Position numbers and translations under genes: made by a program
Origin: an uncultured Bacilli bacterium
GTDB taxonomy: Bacteria; Bacillota_I; Bacilli_A; RF39; UBA660
Assembly: GCA_934101115.1 (NCBI GenBank)
Contig: CAKOPW010000003.1
Span: 1-64,000 of the forward strand
Length of the DNA: 64,000 nucleotides
Direction: 5' to 3'
Notes under the pieces: generated by a model
Database searches by the model: none
What the model was told of the DNA's origin: nothing
The model's input: the letters and a program-made list of their open reading frames with translations, nothing else
Part shown: positions 53,331 through 62,375 of the stretch, piece after piece
Layout of the letters: every line of letters starts with the position of its first letter
Numbering within the stretch: the first letter of the stretch is position 1

Positions 53331-55787
53331 CTATTTCTCGTTCATCATTTTACGTTCAAGTTCTGTTGCACGTATCCATATTCTTAACCTATTTTTAAAA
53401 TCAATATTCAACAAAAATTCTCCACGTCTAGCCGATAAAAGGAAGGATTTTTGAGTGTCTGTTAATGGATTTTGCTTAAATAATTCTAGATAGGCAATTA
53501 AATCGTCTTCTTTTAACATACCAATCATTTGATATTGACAATTATTAAATATTGCTGTTGCATGTCTCAAAATTTCATTTGACCCTACAAAATCTTTTAC
53601 AGATTGAGTAGCAACAACTAATGAACCAGAGTATTTCCTGATCCTTCTTGCTAATTGTCCAAAATTTCTTAAGACTTCAAAGTTATTTTCATCAATAAAT
53701 AAATGAAACTCATCAGCCACAACCATTATGTGTTTTTTATCACTAATATTAACTTTATCATTTAAAATTTTATTTGCAACTATAGTATTGTTTAAATACG
53801 TTAATAAATTAAGAGTTTGCGTATTTATTAATCTTTGATTACCACTATAAAGTAATTCTTGTAAATTAAATCCTATTAAGTCATTGTTTAAATTGATATT
53901 CGTATATCCATTAAATAAAAATGAATCTGTTCCTGTTAAAAATCTTGATAATAGTATTTCTAATTGATCTATTATTTTTTTCTTTTCATTACTCTTTAAA
54001 TTACTTTTATATTCAGGAAGATAATTATATAAATCCGAAAAAATTGGATAATCCTCTGCTTTTAACTTTTCTAAAGCCTCTATGGATGTATTTCTATCAA
54101 TTCCTTTTTTATTATATAAACTTTCAACAATATTCAGCAGCATAACTAGTTCTTTTTCAGTTATATTCTCAAAAGCTGATTTGAAAAAAGCTTCTAAAAA
54201 GCCTAAATGTTTCGCTAGTGTACAATCACTTTCTCTTATATCTCTATCTTCATCTGAAGGAATGTATCTTATCTGAAGTGGATTTATTATTCCACCTTTT
54301 GCTGAATATAAATCAATGTATGATCCTCCAATATTTTTGATAAAGTTATATTCATTTTCAGCATCAAAAATGAATATCTTAGTATTTCTAGCGTATTCAT
54401 TTATTATCATTTTTTTTAAAGTGTATGACTTTCCTCCTCCGGTAGAACTAATAATTGCCATATTATGGCTTGTTCTTAAATTGTTTAGAGCATATATATC
54501 AAAAAAAATTGGTAATGATGAATGTATATCAAGACCAAGCATATATCCATTATAATCATTAAAATAAGACTCAGTAAAAGGAAACCCTGCACTAAGTGTT
54601 AAAGAAGGCAAATAAATTGAATAGTCGGATAATGATTTCATTGTTATATCATATGTTTGCCAAGTTTCCATTTGTCGCAATTTGGGTACATCGATTTTTA
54701 TTTGGTATAAATCTGCAATGCGTTTTAGTTCTCTAATTGTATTTTCCCTATTTTTTTTGTCACCTTCAACTAGAAAAATTAAAGATACCTCTTTTATTTT
54801 TTCATCGCCGTTTTTTATTTCATTCATTAATGCTTGAAAATTTTCTTGCTTTCTATCCAATTCTGTAGCATCACTTAATTTTTTTGTAGTGTTTATATCA
54901 CTTAATAAAAATTGATATTGACTATTTAACCATCGTACCAACTCTTCTTGTGAAATTGTATCTTTTATAGAAAGTGACACCCTAACATTAGGAACATTAA
55001 ATAACTCTTCAAAAAATAACTCTGAAACAAAAAAAGGTATACTTTTAATAGTAAGTAATTGAAATTCCTTATCATCAAATCTTATTGAATTAGCTCTTTC
55101 TAATACATTCATTGGACATAGTAAATTAGGTAAATCACTCATAATTAATTCGTCTAAAGTATTACTAGTTAAGTATAAATTTGATAAAAATTTATAAATT
55201 TCTAACTTATTATCAATTATGTTTATATTTATTCTTGGGACTATATTACTAGTTATTTCCTCAATTTCGTCTAAAACTTTTTCTAGTTCTTCTACAGTCT
55301 TAGATATAATAACTAAATAATAAACACTCGATATTGTGTAACCATTTTTTTCTAAGTCTTCTATTAAACCTAAGTTATCCATTAATAAATTTGATTTAAT
55401 TTCATTATTTACCACATTTTCTAACTTTTTATTTAAATTAATTTTATTATTGTTTAAATTAATTTTTTGATCCAACTTATAACATTTGAGATTTAGTCCT
55501 CTTATTTGATATAAGCTTTTTAAAGCAACAAAAAAATTATTTTTTTCTTGCTTACTTGCTAAAGATAAATCAACTGCTTCTATTTCTAATAATGTAGCAA
55601 CTTCCCCAGTTTTTAATCGAATTAATCCAGTATCTTCAACTTTTTTTATATTTGATATTGATTGAGAGTTTTTTACTCTTTTTTTCATATTTTTTCTTTC
55701 TTTATATTTGTTATATTTTTTTTCGCATTCTTTCTCAATAAAATCATATTCTTCTTTTATTTGTTTTTGTTTTTTCAATTTCTTCAC
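53331..55787 (-). CDS. VirB4/TraE-family ATPase of ICE2
   Basis: The 818-aa protein has Walker A SSTGGGKSYT and Walker B VVADEFHLFID. A Lys/Glu-rich N-terminus precedes the usual VirB4 body. It powers the ICE2 channel. Confidence 0.94.
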   Translation of the reverse strand: MKKLKKQKQIKEEYDFIEKECEKKYNKYKERKNMKKRVKNSQSISNIKKVEDTGLIRLKTGEVATLLEIEAVDLSLASKQEKNNFFVALKSLYQIRGLNLKCYKLDQKINLNNNKINLNKKLENVVNNEIKSNLLMDNLGLIEDLEKNGYTISSVYYLVIISKTVEELEKVLDEIEEITSNIVPRININIIDNKLEIYKFLSNLYLTSNTLDELIMSDLPNLLCPMNVLERANSIRFDDKEFQLLTIKSIPFFVSELFFEELFNVPNVRVSLSIKDTISQEELVRWLNSQYQFLLSDINTTKKLSDATELDRKQENFQALMNEIKNGDEKIKEVSLIFLVEGDKKNRENTIRELKRIADLYQIKIDVPKLRQMETWQTYDITMKSLSDYSIYLPSLTLSAGFPFTESYFNDYNGYMLGLDIHSSLPIFFDIYALNNLRTSHNMAIISSTGGGKSYTLKKMIINEYARNTKIFIFDAENEYNFIKNIGGSYIDLYSAKGGIINPLQIRYIPSDEDRDIRESDCTLAKHLGFLEAFFKSAFENITEKELVMLLNIVESLYNKKGIDRNTSIEALEKLKAEDYPIFSDLYNYLPEYKSNLKSNEKKKIIDQLEILLSRFLTGTDSFLFNGYTNINLNNDLIGFNLQELLYSGNQRLINTQTLNLLTYLNNTIVANKILNDKVNISDKKHIMVVADEFHLFIDENNFEVLRNFGQLARRIRKYSGSLVVATQSVKDFVGSNEILRHATAIFNNCQYQMIGMLKEDDLIAYLELFKQNPLTDTQKSFLLSARRGEFLLNIDFKNRLRIWIRATELERKMMNEK

Positions 55788-55794
55788 TTCCTTT

Positions 55795-56061
55795 TCATTT
55801 TTTTAAAATGTATTCTTTGCACCTAAACATGTAAGAAAATACTAAAATAAAAACTTTATACATTCTATTTTTTTTTGATAAGCTTATAGGTAACATCATA
55901 AATGCTGTAATTGAAAATAGTACAAGAGATAATATTCTTGTTTTATTTATAGAAAACAAGATTAAAAATAATATAAACAATGGCAAACCGATAAATAAAT
56001 CTGTCAATTCAATATATTTTCCTAAAGTCTTTTTCAAACTTTTAACTGTTATGTACATCAA
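55795..56061 (-). CDS. small membrane protein in PrgI/VirB3 position, 88 aa
   Basis: It has two close transmembrane segments (LFIGLPLFILFLILFSIN and LSLVLFSITAFMMLP) and basic ends. It lies directly upstream of VirB4, where PrgI-like proteins are found. Sequence similarity to PrgI is weak. Confidence 0.7.
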   Translation of the reverse strand: MMYITVKSLKKTLGKYIELTDLFIGLPLFILFLILFSINKTRILSLVLFSITAFMMLPISLSKKNRMYKVFILVFSYMFRCKEYILKK

Positions 56062-57482
56062 TTATCACCTCTTTTATAAAACCTTCTTCTATACATGTTT
56101 CTCGTTGGAATAACTGTATCTATGGAAGATTGAATTGCATCAGCACCTGCGGTCATCATTTTAGAAGCCAATCGATTCATCTTAGTTGAATTATTTGGTA
56201 AATTCATTCCGTCAGATCCTATAGGATTTTTTCTTGCTATTGAACTTGCTTGGATATAATTTCCTAAATTTTGTAATTTTGATCCATAATTGCTAAATGG
56301 TGTATTACTTGAACTAACTTTTTTACCAAATGATGATATTGTGCTGCCTGCACGTGTAATTGCTGAGTTTCCAGTATTTGATAAACTACTAGCGCCTTTA
56401 GTAATCATTCCTGTACCAATTAAACCTATTCCAGCAGCTGCTAAACCACCGGTCATAGCTACTGTGGAAGCACTTCTTGAAAATCCCATCATGCTCATTA
56501 GCTGTTCTCTTCCGCTGTTTGCAGAAACATTTGCCCCAACAAATCGATTAATAATTTGTGAACCTGTAAGCAAAAATGTTCCACAACCAATGTAAAGAAT
56601 AGATTTTGTAGCCATATCTTTAAATGATGATGTTGGAAAAAATGTGGTTCCTTGAATAGATTTCATTAACATTGCTGTTAATCCTATAATTAACATTACA
56701 ACTGCTCCCTGCAAAATTAGAGAAACTAATTGTTCAAACACTGCACTTCGTCTCTGCTTATTTCCAATCGAGGTTGAGAAAATAATTGGAGATATAACAA
56801 ATAAGAATAAAAATTCAATTTGTCTTCTTGCAAGCATCATACCGCTAAAGAAAAGAGCATATAAAAAGAAACCTCCAACTAGAATTGCCATTATCCAATT
56901 AATCGAATATTTATAATCTTTCTCGTCCGGCAATATCCAATGTGAATCTGTAACAAATTTATCATTGTACATTTTTGCACTAGAAAATTTTCCGTCTGAT
57001 ATTGCACTTGAATAATCATCTTTAACAAAAGATTCTGATGACTTATAACTATCTGAATATGTAACATATGGTGTTAACATATTAGATGAAAGTGATTCGT
57101 TATTAGAAGTAAATATTGTTGATGTAAATCCGCTTAATTTGATTGATAACCCTGATATTTGAACAAATAAAAATGTGGACATTAAAACTAAGATGCCACA
57201 TTTAAACACTTCTTTTACTATTTGTCCAAAAGATAATCCCTCTTCGGGATCAATTATTTTCTTTACAAAATTAAAAACTGAAAACAATCCTAAACAAGTA
57301 ATTGCAACCGCTATAATTCCTGTATAAAAATTTTTAAACATCGACTCACCCGATAACGAATTAACTATATCCAAAGCATTTATTTCTCGTAAAATGTCAA
57401 ATAAAGAATCTATTAATGAATAGATAAAATTTATTATTCCCCATCCTAAGGTTCTTAAAAGATCTAAAGCCTTTAATAACAT
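56058..57482 (-). CDS. Mbov_0396/TrbL-like channel protein
   Basis: The 474-aa protein has about six transmembrane segments in its first 330 residues (for example IIAVAITCLGLFSVFNFV and IMAILVGGFFLYALFFSGMM). A Ser/Gly-rich cytoplasmic tail follows, ending NMYRRRFYKRG. This layout matches Mbov_0396-type ICE proteins and the VirB6/TrbL role. Confidence 0.82.
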   Translation of the reverse strand: MLLKALDLLRTLGWGIINFIYSLIDSLFDILREINALDIVNSLSGESMFKNFYTGIIAVAITCLGLFSVFNFVKKIIDPEEGLSFGQIVKEVFKCGILVLMSTFLFVQISGLSIKLSGFTSTIFTSNNESLSSNMLTPYVTYSDSYKSSESFVKDDYSSAISDGKFSSAKMYNDKFVTDSHWILPDEKDYKYSINWIMAILVGGFFLYALFFSGMMLARRQIEFLFLFVISPIIFSTSIGNKQRRSAVFEQLVSLILQGAVVMLIIGLTAMLMKSIQGTTFFPTSSFKDMATKSILYIGCGTFLLTGSQIINRFVGANVSANSGREQLMSMMGFSRSASTVAMTGGLAAAGIGLIGTGMITKGASSLSNTGNSAITRAGSTISSFGKKVSSSNTPFSNYGSKLQNLGNYIQASSIARKNPIGSDGMNLPNNSTKMNRLASKMMTAGADAIQSSIDTVIPTRNMYRRRFYKRGDN

Positions 57483-57492
57483 TTATATCACC

Positions 57493-57774
57493 TCATTTAA
57501 ATAAATCTATTATTAAATTTACTAATGATATTGCTAAAATAATTCCAGCGATACCAAGTAAAGTTTGGATAATTCTTTGTTTTACTCTAGCTTTTTGCTC
57601 TACATCTGCTACAGCGTATAAAATGAATCCAATTACAAGTGAAGCTCCAGCAACTGCAATTCCAACTGACAAACACCAATTAGTTAAAGTTTTTATAGCA
57701 CTTAATATTGAATTAATATCATAACTTCCACCTTCTAAATGGCTAATTGCCAATATTTGCAATAATTTTTCCAT
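57493..57774 (-). CDS. Mbov_0395-like pilin/VirB2-type membrane protein
   Basis: The 93-aa protein has two hydrophobic helices (LSVGIAVAGASLVIGFILY and TLLGIAGIILAISLVNLII) separated by a charged loop (DVEQKARVKQR). It is directly upstream of the Mbov_0396-like gene, the usual pair. Confidence 0.8.
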   Translation of the reverse strand: MEKLLQILAISHLEGGSYDINSILSAIKTLTNWCLSVGIAVAGASLVIGFILYAVADVEQKARVKQRIIQTLLGIAGIILAISLVNLIIDLFK

Positions 57775-57796
57775 TTCATCACCTCTCTATAAAATA

Positions 57797-57823
57797 AAAA
57801 GAGCAAAACCAATTGCTCTTTTT
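57797..57823 (-). terminator. terminator after ssb
   Basis: AAAGAGCA/TGCTCTTT stem with T-rich sequence on both sides. Confidence 0.75.
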
Positions 57824-58172
57824 AATTAACATCTAAATCTTCTTCTATTTCATTTTTTCTAGGAGCTAAGAAACTAACTTTTTCACATACAACTTCAATG
57901 TTCCTTTTCTTTTCTCCATTTTTTTCATAATCAATTACTTGCAATCTACCTTTAACACCTATTAAATCACCTTTGTGACAATAATTGCTTACGTTTTCAG
58001 CAATTCCATTCCACATAGCGCAATCAACAAAATCAGTTTCGTAGACTCCATCTCCGTTTTTAAAACTTCTTTGTACTGCTAAATTAGCACTTATTACTTT
58101 GCTACCATTTTCCAACTCTTTTAATTCTGGATCTTTTGTTAAACGTCCTATTAAATAAACTACATTGTGCAT
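57822..58172 (-). CDS. ssb: single-stranded DNA-binding protein of ICE2
   Basis: A 116-aa OB-fold SSB (MHNVVYLIGRLTKDPELKEL, then SYKNGDGVYETD-type region with DFVDCAMWNG). It is a different lineage copy from the ICE1 SSB but the same family. The 212-bp gap upstream to 58384 has no supported gene. Confidence 0.92.
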   Translation of the reverse strand: MHNVVYLIGRLTKDPELKELENGSKVISANLAVQRSFKNGDGVYETDFVDCAMWNGIAENVSNYCHKGDLIGVKGRLQVIDYEKNGEKKRNIEVVCEKVSFLAPRKNEIEEDLDVN

Positions 58173-58384
58173 ATTACTTTCTTCCTTTCTTCACACGTTT
58201 TCTTTATTTATTTGCTCTATTTTAAAAAAAACAATATCTATTTTTTTTATAAATTATTTATTACATATTAGCAAACTTTATTTTCATCTTTCATGTACAC
58301 GCCTTTTGTATATTCGCCTTATCCCATTTGTTTGCTTTTTATGTATTACAAAATTTTTTATGTTCTCATAATCTTATCAAAGCT

Positions 58385-58705
58385 TTACCACTTCCTTTCA
58401 ATTAGAAATTTACAAGAATAAAAATTTAATAAACAGTCATGATATCTTTGTATTCTCTCTACCTTTGCATACCCGATATATTCTAAAAATAAACTCATTG
58501 GTACGTTGTTAATTTGATGAACAAAGTCAATAAATACATTTTTTTTATTCATTTGAGATTTCAACTGTTTTAATATATGTTTAGCTTCGGATTTACTACA
58601 TCCGCATATTTTTTGAATATCATTGATAGTAACCCATTTTTTATTTATTTCATAAAAAAAATCTAGTTTATCTACTAAATTTTTCGTTCTATTTTTCACT
58701 ATCAT
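58385..58705 (-). CDS. hypothetical HTH-like protein, 106 aa
   Basis: It contains WVTINDIQKICGCSKSEAKH, which looks like a helix-turn-helix, in a small basic protein. It overlaps the OB-fold gene by 17 bp. A regulatory or replication role is possible. Not recognised further. Confidence 0.5.
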   Translation of the reverse strand: MIVKNRTKNLVDKLDFFYEINKKWVTINDIQKICGCSKSEAKHILKQLKSQMNKKNVFIDFVHQINNVPMSLFLEYIGYAKVERIQRYHDCLLNFYSCKFLIERKW

Positions 58706-59087
58706 CTAACCAATTATAGTCTTTCATCTCATTCAACATTTTTTCTTGTTCATCTGGTAGTTTATTATTATTTAAATCTTTAATTTCTTTTCCAATTTTT
58801 ATTTCTACAGTTCTATTTTTATCATTTATATAAGAATTTAATCTTCCAATAACTAAAACATAATTTCCAATCTTTAATAAAGGCTCAAACTTTGGGAAAT
58901 CTTTTTCATAAACTTTTATAGAATAGAAAGATGTAGTTTTAACATCTTCATCATTCCCGTTTTTGTAGTTATTATCTTGAGCTATACTAAAATATCTATA
59001 TTTATTTCCATTTGATTGTTCCTTGATCTCACCTATAAATGAAATATTACCAATCAAATTAAATCCATTTCTTAATTCTGAAAACAT
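58689..59087 (-). CDS. OB-fold ssDNA-binding-like protein, 132 aa
   Basis: It reads GNISFIGEIKEQSNGNKYRY, then FYSIKVYEKDFPKFEPLLKI and YVLVIGRLNSYIN, an SSB-like OB-fold pattern, with a non-conserved acidic C-terminus. It may coat DNA with the SSB downstream. Confidence 0.65.
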   Translation of the reverse strand: MFSELRNGFNLIGNISFIGEIKEQSNGNKYRYFSIAQDNNYKNGNDEDVKTTSFYSIKVYEKDFPKFEPLLKIGNYVLVIGRLNSYINDKNRTVEIKIGKEIKDLNNNKLPDEQEKMLNEMKDYNWLDDSEK

Positions 59088-59103
59088 TTTTCTCCTCTTT
59101 TCT

Positions 59104-59134
59104 AAATATAAGTTATATATAAAATATAAGTTAT
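59104..59134. repeat. 13-bp direct repeat upstream of the OB-fold gene
   Basis: AAATATAAGTTAT occurs twice (59104-59116 and 59122-59134), 18 bp apart. The region is otherwise very AT-rich and gene-free. It could be a binding or replication site. Confidence 0.5.
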
Positions 59135-59213
59135 TTATTATTTTTTTTATTAAATTATTTATTTATACGAAATATCATTCAATACTATATAGTAATATAT
59201 TACTACACTTATC

Positions 59214-59522
59214 TTAAACTTTATTTGTGCTAAAAAATTTTAGTTTTGCATTATTAATATATATTTTCCTTTTTAATTCATTTTTTAAAGAATTATCAAT
59301 TATACAATATATATAATTAAATTCTTTTAATCTATTAATAGAGTTACTTACATATCTAGTACTAACATTTAATTCTTTAGCAAAATAAGAATTGCTAGAC
59401 CAACAATATCCTTTTTGCTTAGATAAACTATATATTTTTCCAAAAAGTAATTTGTCAAAATGCCTTAAATTTGAATCAGTATATATTTCATGAGGAACTA
59501 CAAGATAACTATCGTTTGACAT
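59214..59522 (-). CDS. helix-turn-helix protein, 102 aa
   Basis: A winged-helix domain (SYLVVPHEIYTDSNLRHFDK, then SNSYFAKELNVSTRYVSNSI) like the N-terminal domain of replication initiators or regulators. It is shorter than the ICE1 HTH protein (261 aa). It ends the surface-fibre part of ICE2. Confidence 0.7.
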   Translation of the reverse strand: MSNDSYLVVPHEIYTDSNLRHFDKLLFGKIYSLSKQKGYCWSSNSYFAKELNVSTRYVSNSINRLKEFNYIYCIIDNSLKNELKRKIYINNAKLKFFSTNKV

Positions 59523-59531
59523 TAATAGTTC

Positions 59532-60647
59532 CTAATTAATTCTAATAGTGTCACATTTTGAAGCTTCGTTACCTGCATTATCTATTGCATATGCACAAAA
59601 TGTTCTACCGCTTGTAGAGTCCAAATATAAAACATTCTTTATAGTTCTTTCATTTCCATCAACACGTGATGCTCCACTACCATTTCCATAAGGGACAAGC
59701 CAAGTTTGAAATTTTTGAATACCTGTTCCATTGTCATAACCATCAATATAAACTCTAATATTCCATCCTTGCTTCTTATTTGATGGATTATAATATCCCA
59801 AATTTTCAACATGAAATGATGTAATCGTTGGTGGTATATTATCATACCATGAAGGATTTATAACAAATGAATCGGTTACAGTCCATGTATAGTCTTTAAA
59901 TGAAGTAATACTATATCCTTCTTTTTCATTAACATAAACTCTAATTGTAGACCCATAGTCAATCTGATTGTTATAGTAGTCTGTAACATTTTCAGCAACT
60001 AAAATCCCATTAATCCATACTGAAAAAGTAAATTCATTCAATCCAGTATCATATGTAATATTTTGAATAATCGGATTTATATCAATTACATACTTATTAA
60101 CATCCCAATTAGCTAAAAAATTTAAATCTCCAGTTGTTCCCGATGGAATCGTGACAGCTAATTGTTTCCCCTCAATATTACTTCCTGTCCAACCTAAAAA
60201 ACTAAATCCAGTTTTTGTTGGTGTTGGTAATGTAAAACTTTCTTCAACATTATAACTTGTCTTCTGTCCACTTATTGAACCGCCATTTAAATTATAGGTA
60301 ATTCTATATGTGTTGATCTTCCACATTGCATATATTTCTCTATTATTTATATCATTTACATCAATAATGTTATTCGAATAATCTATATTTCCATCTGTAC
60401 TTTTACTATAACCCGAAAAAGTATATCCTTTTCTTGTTGGAATTGGTAAATCCGTTTTCCCTTTTGAAATTGAAATATCACTACTACTAAATTTCCCTTC
60501 ACCGGCATTTAACTTAAATACATAACCTTTTGCTTTGAACAGTGATTCTAAATCTATTTTTGATGAAAAATACGCAAAAGTTCCACTTAAAGAACAAAAT
60601 AATGCAAGTATAATTGATATTAAAAAAAATTTATTCTTTCTTTTCAA
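59532..60647 (-). CDS. SipW-dependent secreted protein with InlB-type repeats
   Basis: The 371-aa protein has a SipW-type signal (LALFCSLSGTFAYFSSK) and two or three InlB/Listeria-Bacteroides repeats (YRITYNLNGGSISGQ, LPTPTKTGFSFLGWTGS). A C-terminal beta domain ends CDTIRIN. It overlaps the SipW gene and should be its substrate. It lacks a wall-sorting motif, so it is probably secreted or incorporated in a matrix. Confidence 0.8.
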   Translation of the reverse strand: MKRKNKFFLISIILALFCSLSGTFAYFSSKIDLESLFKAKGYVFKLNAGEGKFSSSDISISKGKTDLPIPTRKGYTFSGYSKSTDGNIDYSNNIIDVNDINNREIYAMWKINTYRITYNLNGGSISGQKTSYNVEESFTLPTPTKTGFSFLGWTGSNIEGKQLAVTIPSGTTGDLNFLANWDVNKYVIDINPIIQNITYDTGLNEFTFSVWINGILVAENVTDYYNNQIDYGSTIRVYVNEKEGYSITSFKDYTWTVTDSFVINPSWYDNIPPTITSFHVENLGYYNPSNKKQGWNIRVYIDGYDNGTGIQKFQTWLVPYGNGSGASRVDGNERTIKNVLYLDSTSGRTFCAYAIDNAGNEASKCDTIRIN

Positions 60648-61128
60648 TTTTTCTCACCACTTTCTTTTTTTTGTTTTTATATGAATCATTGCATAAATCA
60701 ACAATTATAATCCCTAATGAAATATATAGTAAATATTTGTGTCCATATATATAATCAGCATAATATCCGATAAAAGGAATAGACCAGTCTGTTCCTTTTC
60801 CTAATACTTGTTCATGATTAACTAATTCACTATCCACGCTGTTATTCATATCACCTTTAGTTACAAATCCATTGTCAGTTATATTGATAATACGATGTGA
60901 TATTACATGATCTTTTGTTGTATAAACTAATATATCTCCTTCATCAAATTCATTAATATTAATTTTTTCATAATATAAGATTCCTCCAACTTTTAAAACA
61001 GGTTCCATACTTCCAGATATAACTACAAGAGGTTTATGTCCAAAAACTGATGGAACAAAAATCAATAAATAAATTGCTAGCAAAATATATATTATTCTAA
61101 ATATAAAATCTTTTACTCTAACTAACAT
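60631..61128 (-). CDS. sipW: SipW-type signal peptidase I
   Basis: The 165-aa protein has two membrane segments, catalytic Ser in VVISGSMEPVL and His in DHVISHRII (ER-type Ser/His peptidase). SipW processes TasA/BsaA-type matrix proteins. It lies between two proteins with SipW-type signals, which supports the call. Confidence 0.9.
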   Translation of the reverse strand: MLVRVKDFIFRIIYILLAIYLLIFVPSVFGHKPLVVISGSMEPVLKVGGILYYEKININEFDEGDILVYTTKDHVISHRIINITDNGFVTKGDMNNSVDSELVNHEQVLGKGTDWSIPFIGYYADYIYGHKYLLYISLGIIIVDLCNDSYKNKKKKVVRKIEKKE

Positions 61129-61165
61129 TTTTTCCTCCTAAAAAGGAAGCTATATTAACTTCCTC

Positions 61166-61777
61166 TTACCACATATTCTTTGCTTGATCGTATTGAATTG
61201 TATCGATTCTAATAGTTAATTTATATGTTGCATTATCATATCCATCACCTGATGATGTATAAGTGATTGTATGCCCATCAGCAGAAATTGTTTGATTTAA
61301 GCTAGCCTTAATATTTTCATTGAATGTTACTCCATTAATAAATGAAGAAGTAGTTTCAGCAGGTGCAACTTTTACCATATTATCTTTTGATCCATAATAA
61401 AAATAGCCATCACTTGCCTTTGTCCAACCTTCGTTAAAATTGATAATTGCTGCAACATTATTATCTACATCCTTTAATGGTAGTTCTGTTCCATTAGATG
61501 TTATCCATTTTTCTGTATAGCTTACTCTAACAGCCATATCAATACTTCCTGTATTTGTTACTTTAATTGTTTTATCAGTAGTTGTTCCAGGTGTCCAATC
61601 TGTTGGTGACTCAAAATTTTCTACTACTTCATTTTGATAAATTGCTGTTTTAAATTTATTTGCAATTTCAGTATTAGTTGTAAAATATGCTAGTGTACTC
61701 CCTATAGTTGTAAAAATACCTATGCCTAATATAGCTAACATCTTTTTTCTTCTTTTATTCTCTTTTTTCTTTTCCAT
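61166..61777 (-). CDS. BsaA-like SipW-dependent biofilm matrix/pilin protein
   Basis: The 203-aa protein has a basic start, SipW-type signal (IGIFTTIGSTLAYFTTN) and a beta-rich body (WTPGTTTDKTIKVTNTGSID, then MAVRVSYTEKW) as in BsaA/TasA. BsaA of Clostridium perfringens forms resistant fibres and depends on SipW and a sortase, both present next door. Confidence 0.87.
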   Translation of the reverse strand: MEKKKENKRRKKMLAILGIGIFTTIGSTLAYFTTNTEIANKFKTAIYQNEVVENFESPTDWTPGTTTDKTIKVTNTGSIDMAVRVSYTEKWITSNGTELPLKDVDNNVAAIINFNEGWTKASDGYFYYGSKDNMVKVAPAETTSSFINGVTFNENIKASLNQTISADGHTITYTSSGDGYDNATYKLTIRIDTIQYDQAKNMW

Positions 61778-61790
61778 AATTTTTCCTTTC

Positions 61791-62375
61791 CTATTCTATT
61801 TTTTCTAATTCAAAAATAAACACAATTTGTTTTTTTGTTTTACTCTTACAAGTAATTAATGTAAGTGTATTTTTATTGATATCTCTTTTTATAATCGCCG
61901 TACCATTTTTTTCAATTTCATAAATTCTTTTTAGTGAATATTTGTACTCTTTATTTTTATAATATATAGACGCATAATCATTAATTTTCAATTTTGATAA
62001 ATTTTTAAAAAATGAAACTGAACTGTTGCCACTATGAGCAGCAAGAATAACATTTCCAAATTCAATATCTGGCATATCCGATTCATCTAGTACTTGAATA
62101 TTCTTACTAACTTTATTTAATTTTGATTTTTTATCATAAAATCCCCTGTTCAAGTTAACTTTTTCAATTTTTAATACTCCTATATACATTTCATCCTTTT
62201 GCTCACTATATTCAATTTCTTGCTCTTTAGTTGTATCAAAAAAATAAACTAAATTTTTACTATTAGTTTTTTCAATTTTGTATATTTTAAATAATCTATT
62301 TCCTAACAAAATAGAAAAAAATAAAATCATAATAAGCATAATGATTTTAAATAAATTCTTTTTATTAATTTTCAT
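61791..62375 (-). CDS. sortase of the surface-fibre locus
   Basis: The 194-aa protein has an N-terminal anchor (MLIMILFFSILLGNRLF) and sortase motifs: His in VILAAHSGNSSVS and Cys in TLTLITCKSK. The usual Arg after the Cys strand is missing (KTKKQIVFIF). It overlaps the adhesin gene. It should join BsaA or anchor the adhesin. Confidence 0.88.
   Translation of the reverse strand: MKINKKNLFKIIMLIMILFFSILLGNRLFKIYKIEKTNSKNLVYFFDTTKEQEIEYSEQKDEMYIGVLKIEKVNLNRGFYDKKSKLNKVSKNIQVLDESDMPDIEFGNVILAAHSGNSSVSFFKNLSKLKINDYASIYYKNKEYKYSLKRIYEIEKNGTAIIKRDINKNTLTLITCKSKTKKQIVFIFELEKIE

Noticed and set aside
58173..58384. Short Lys/Arg-rich reading frame upstream of ssb (ending RRIYKRRVHER)
   Set aside because: No start codon or convincing ribosome site, and stops just upstream; too short to support.
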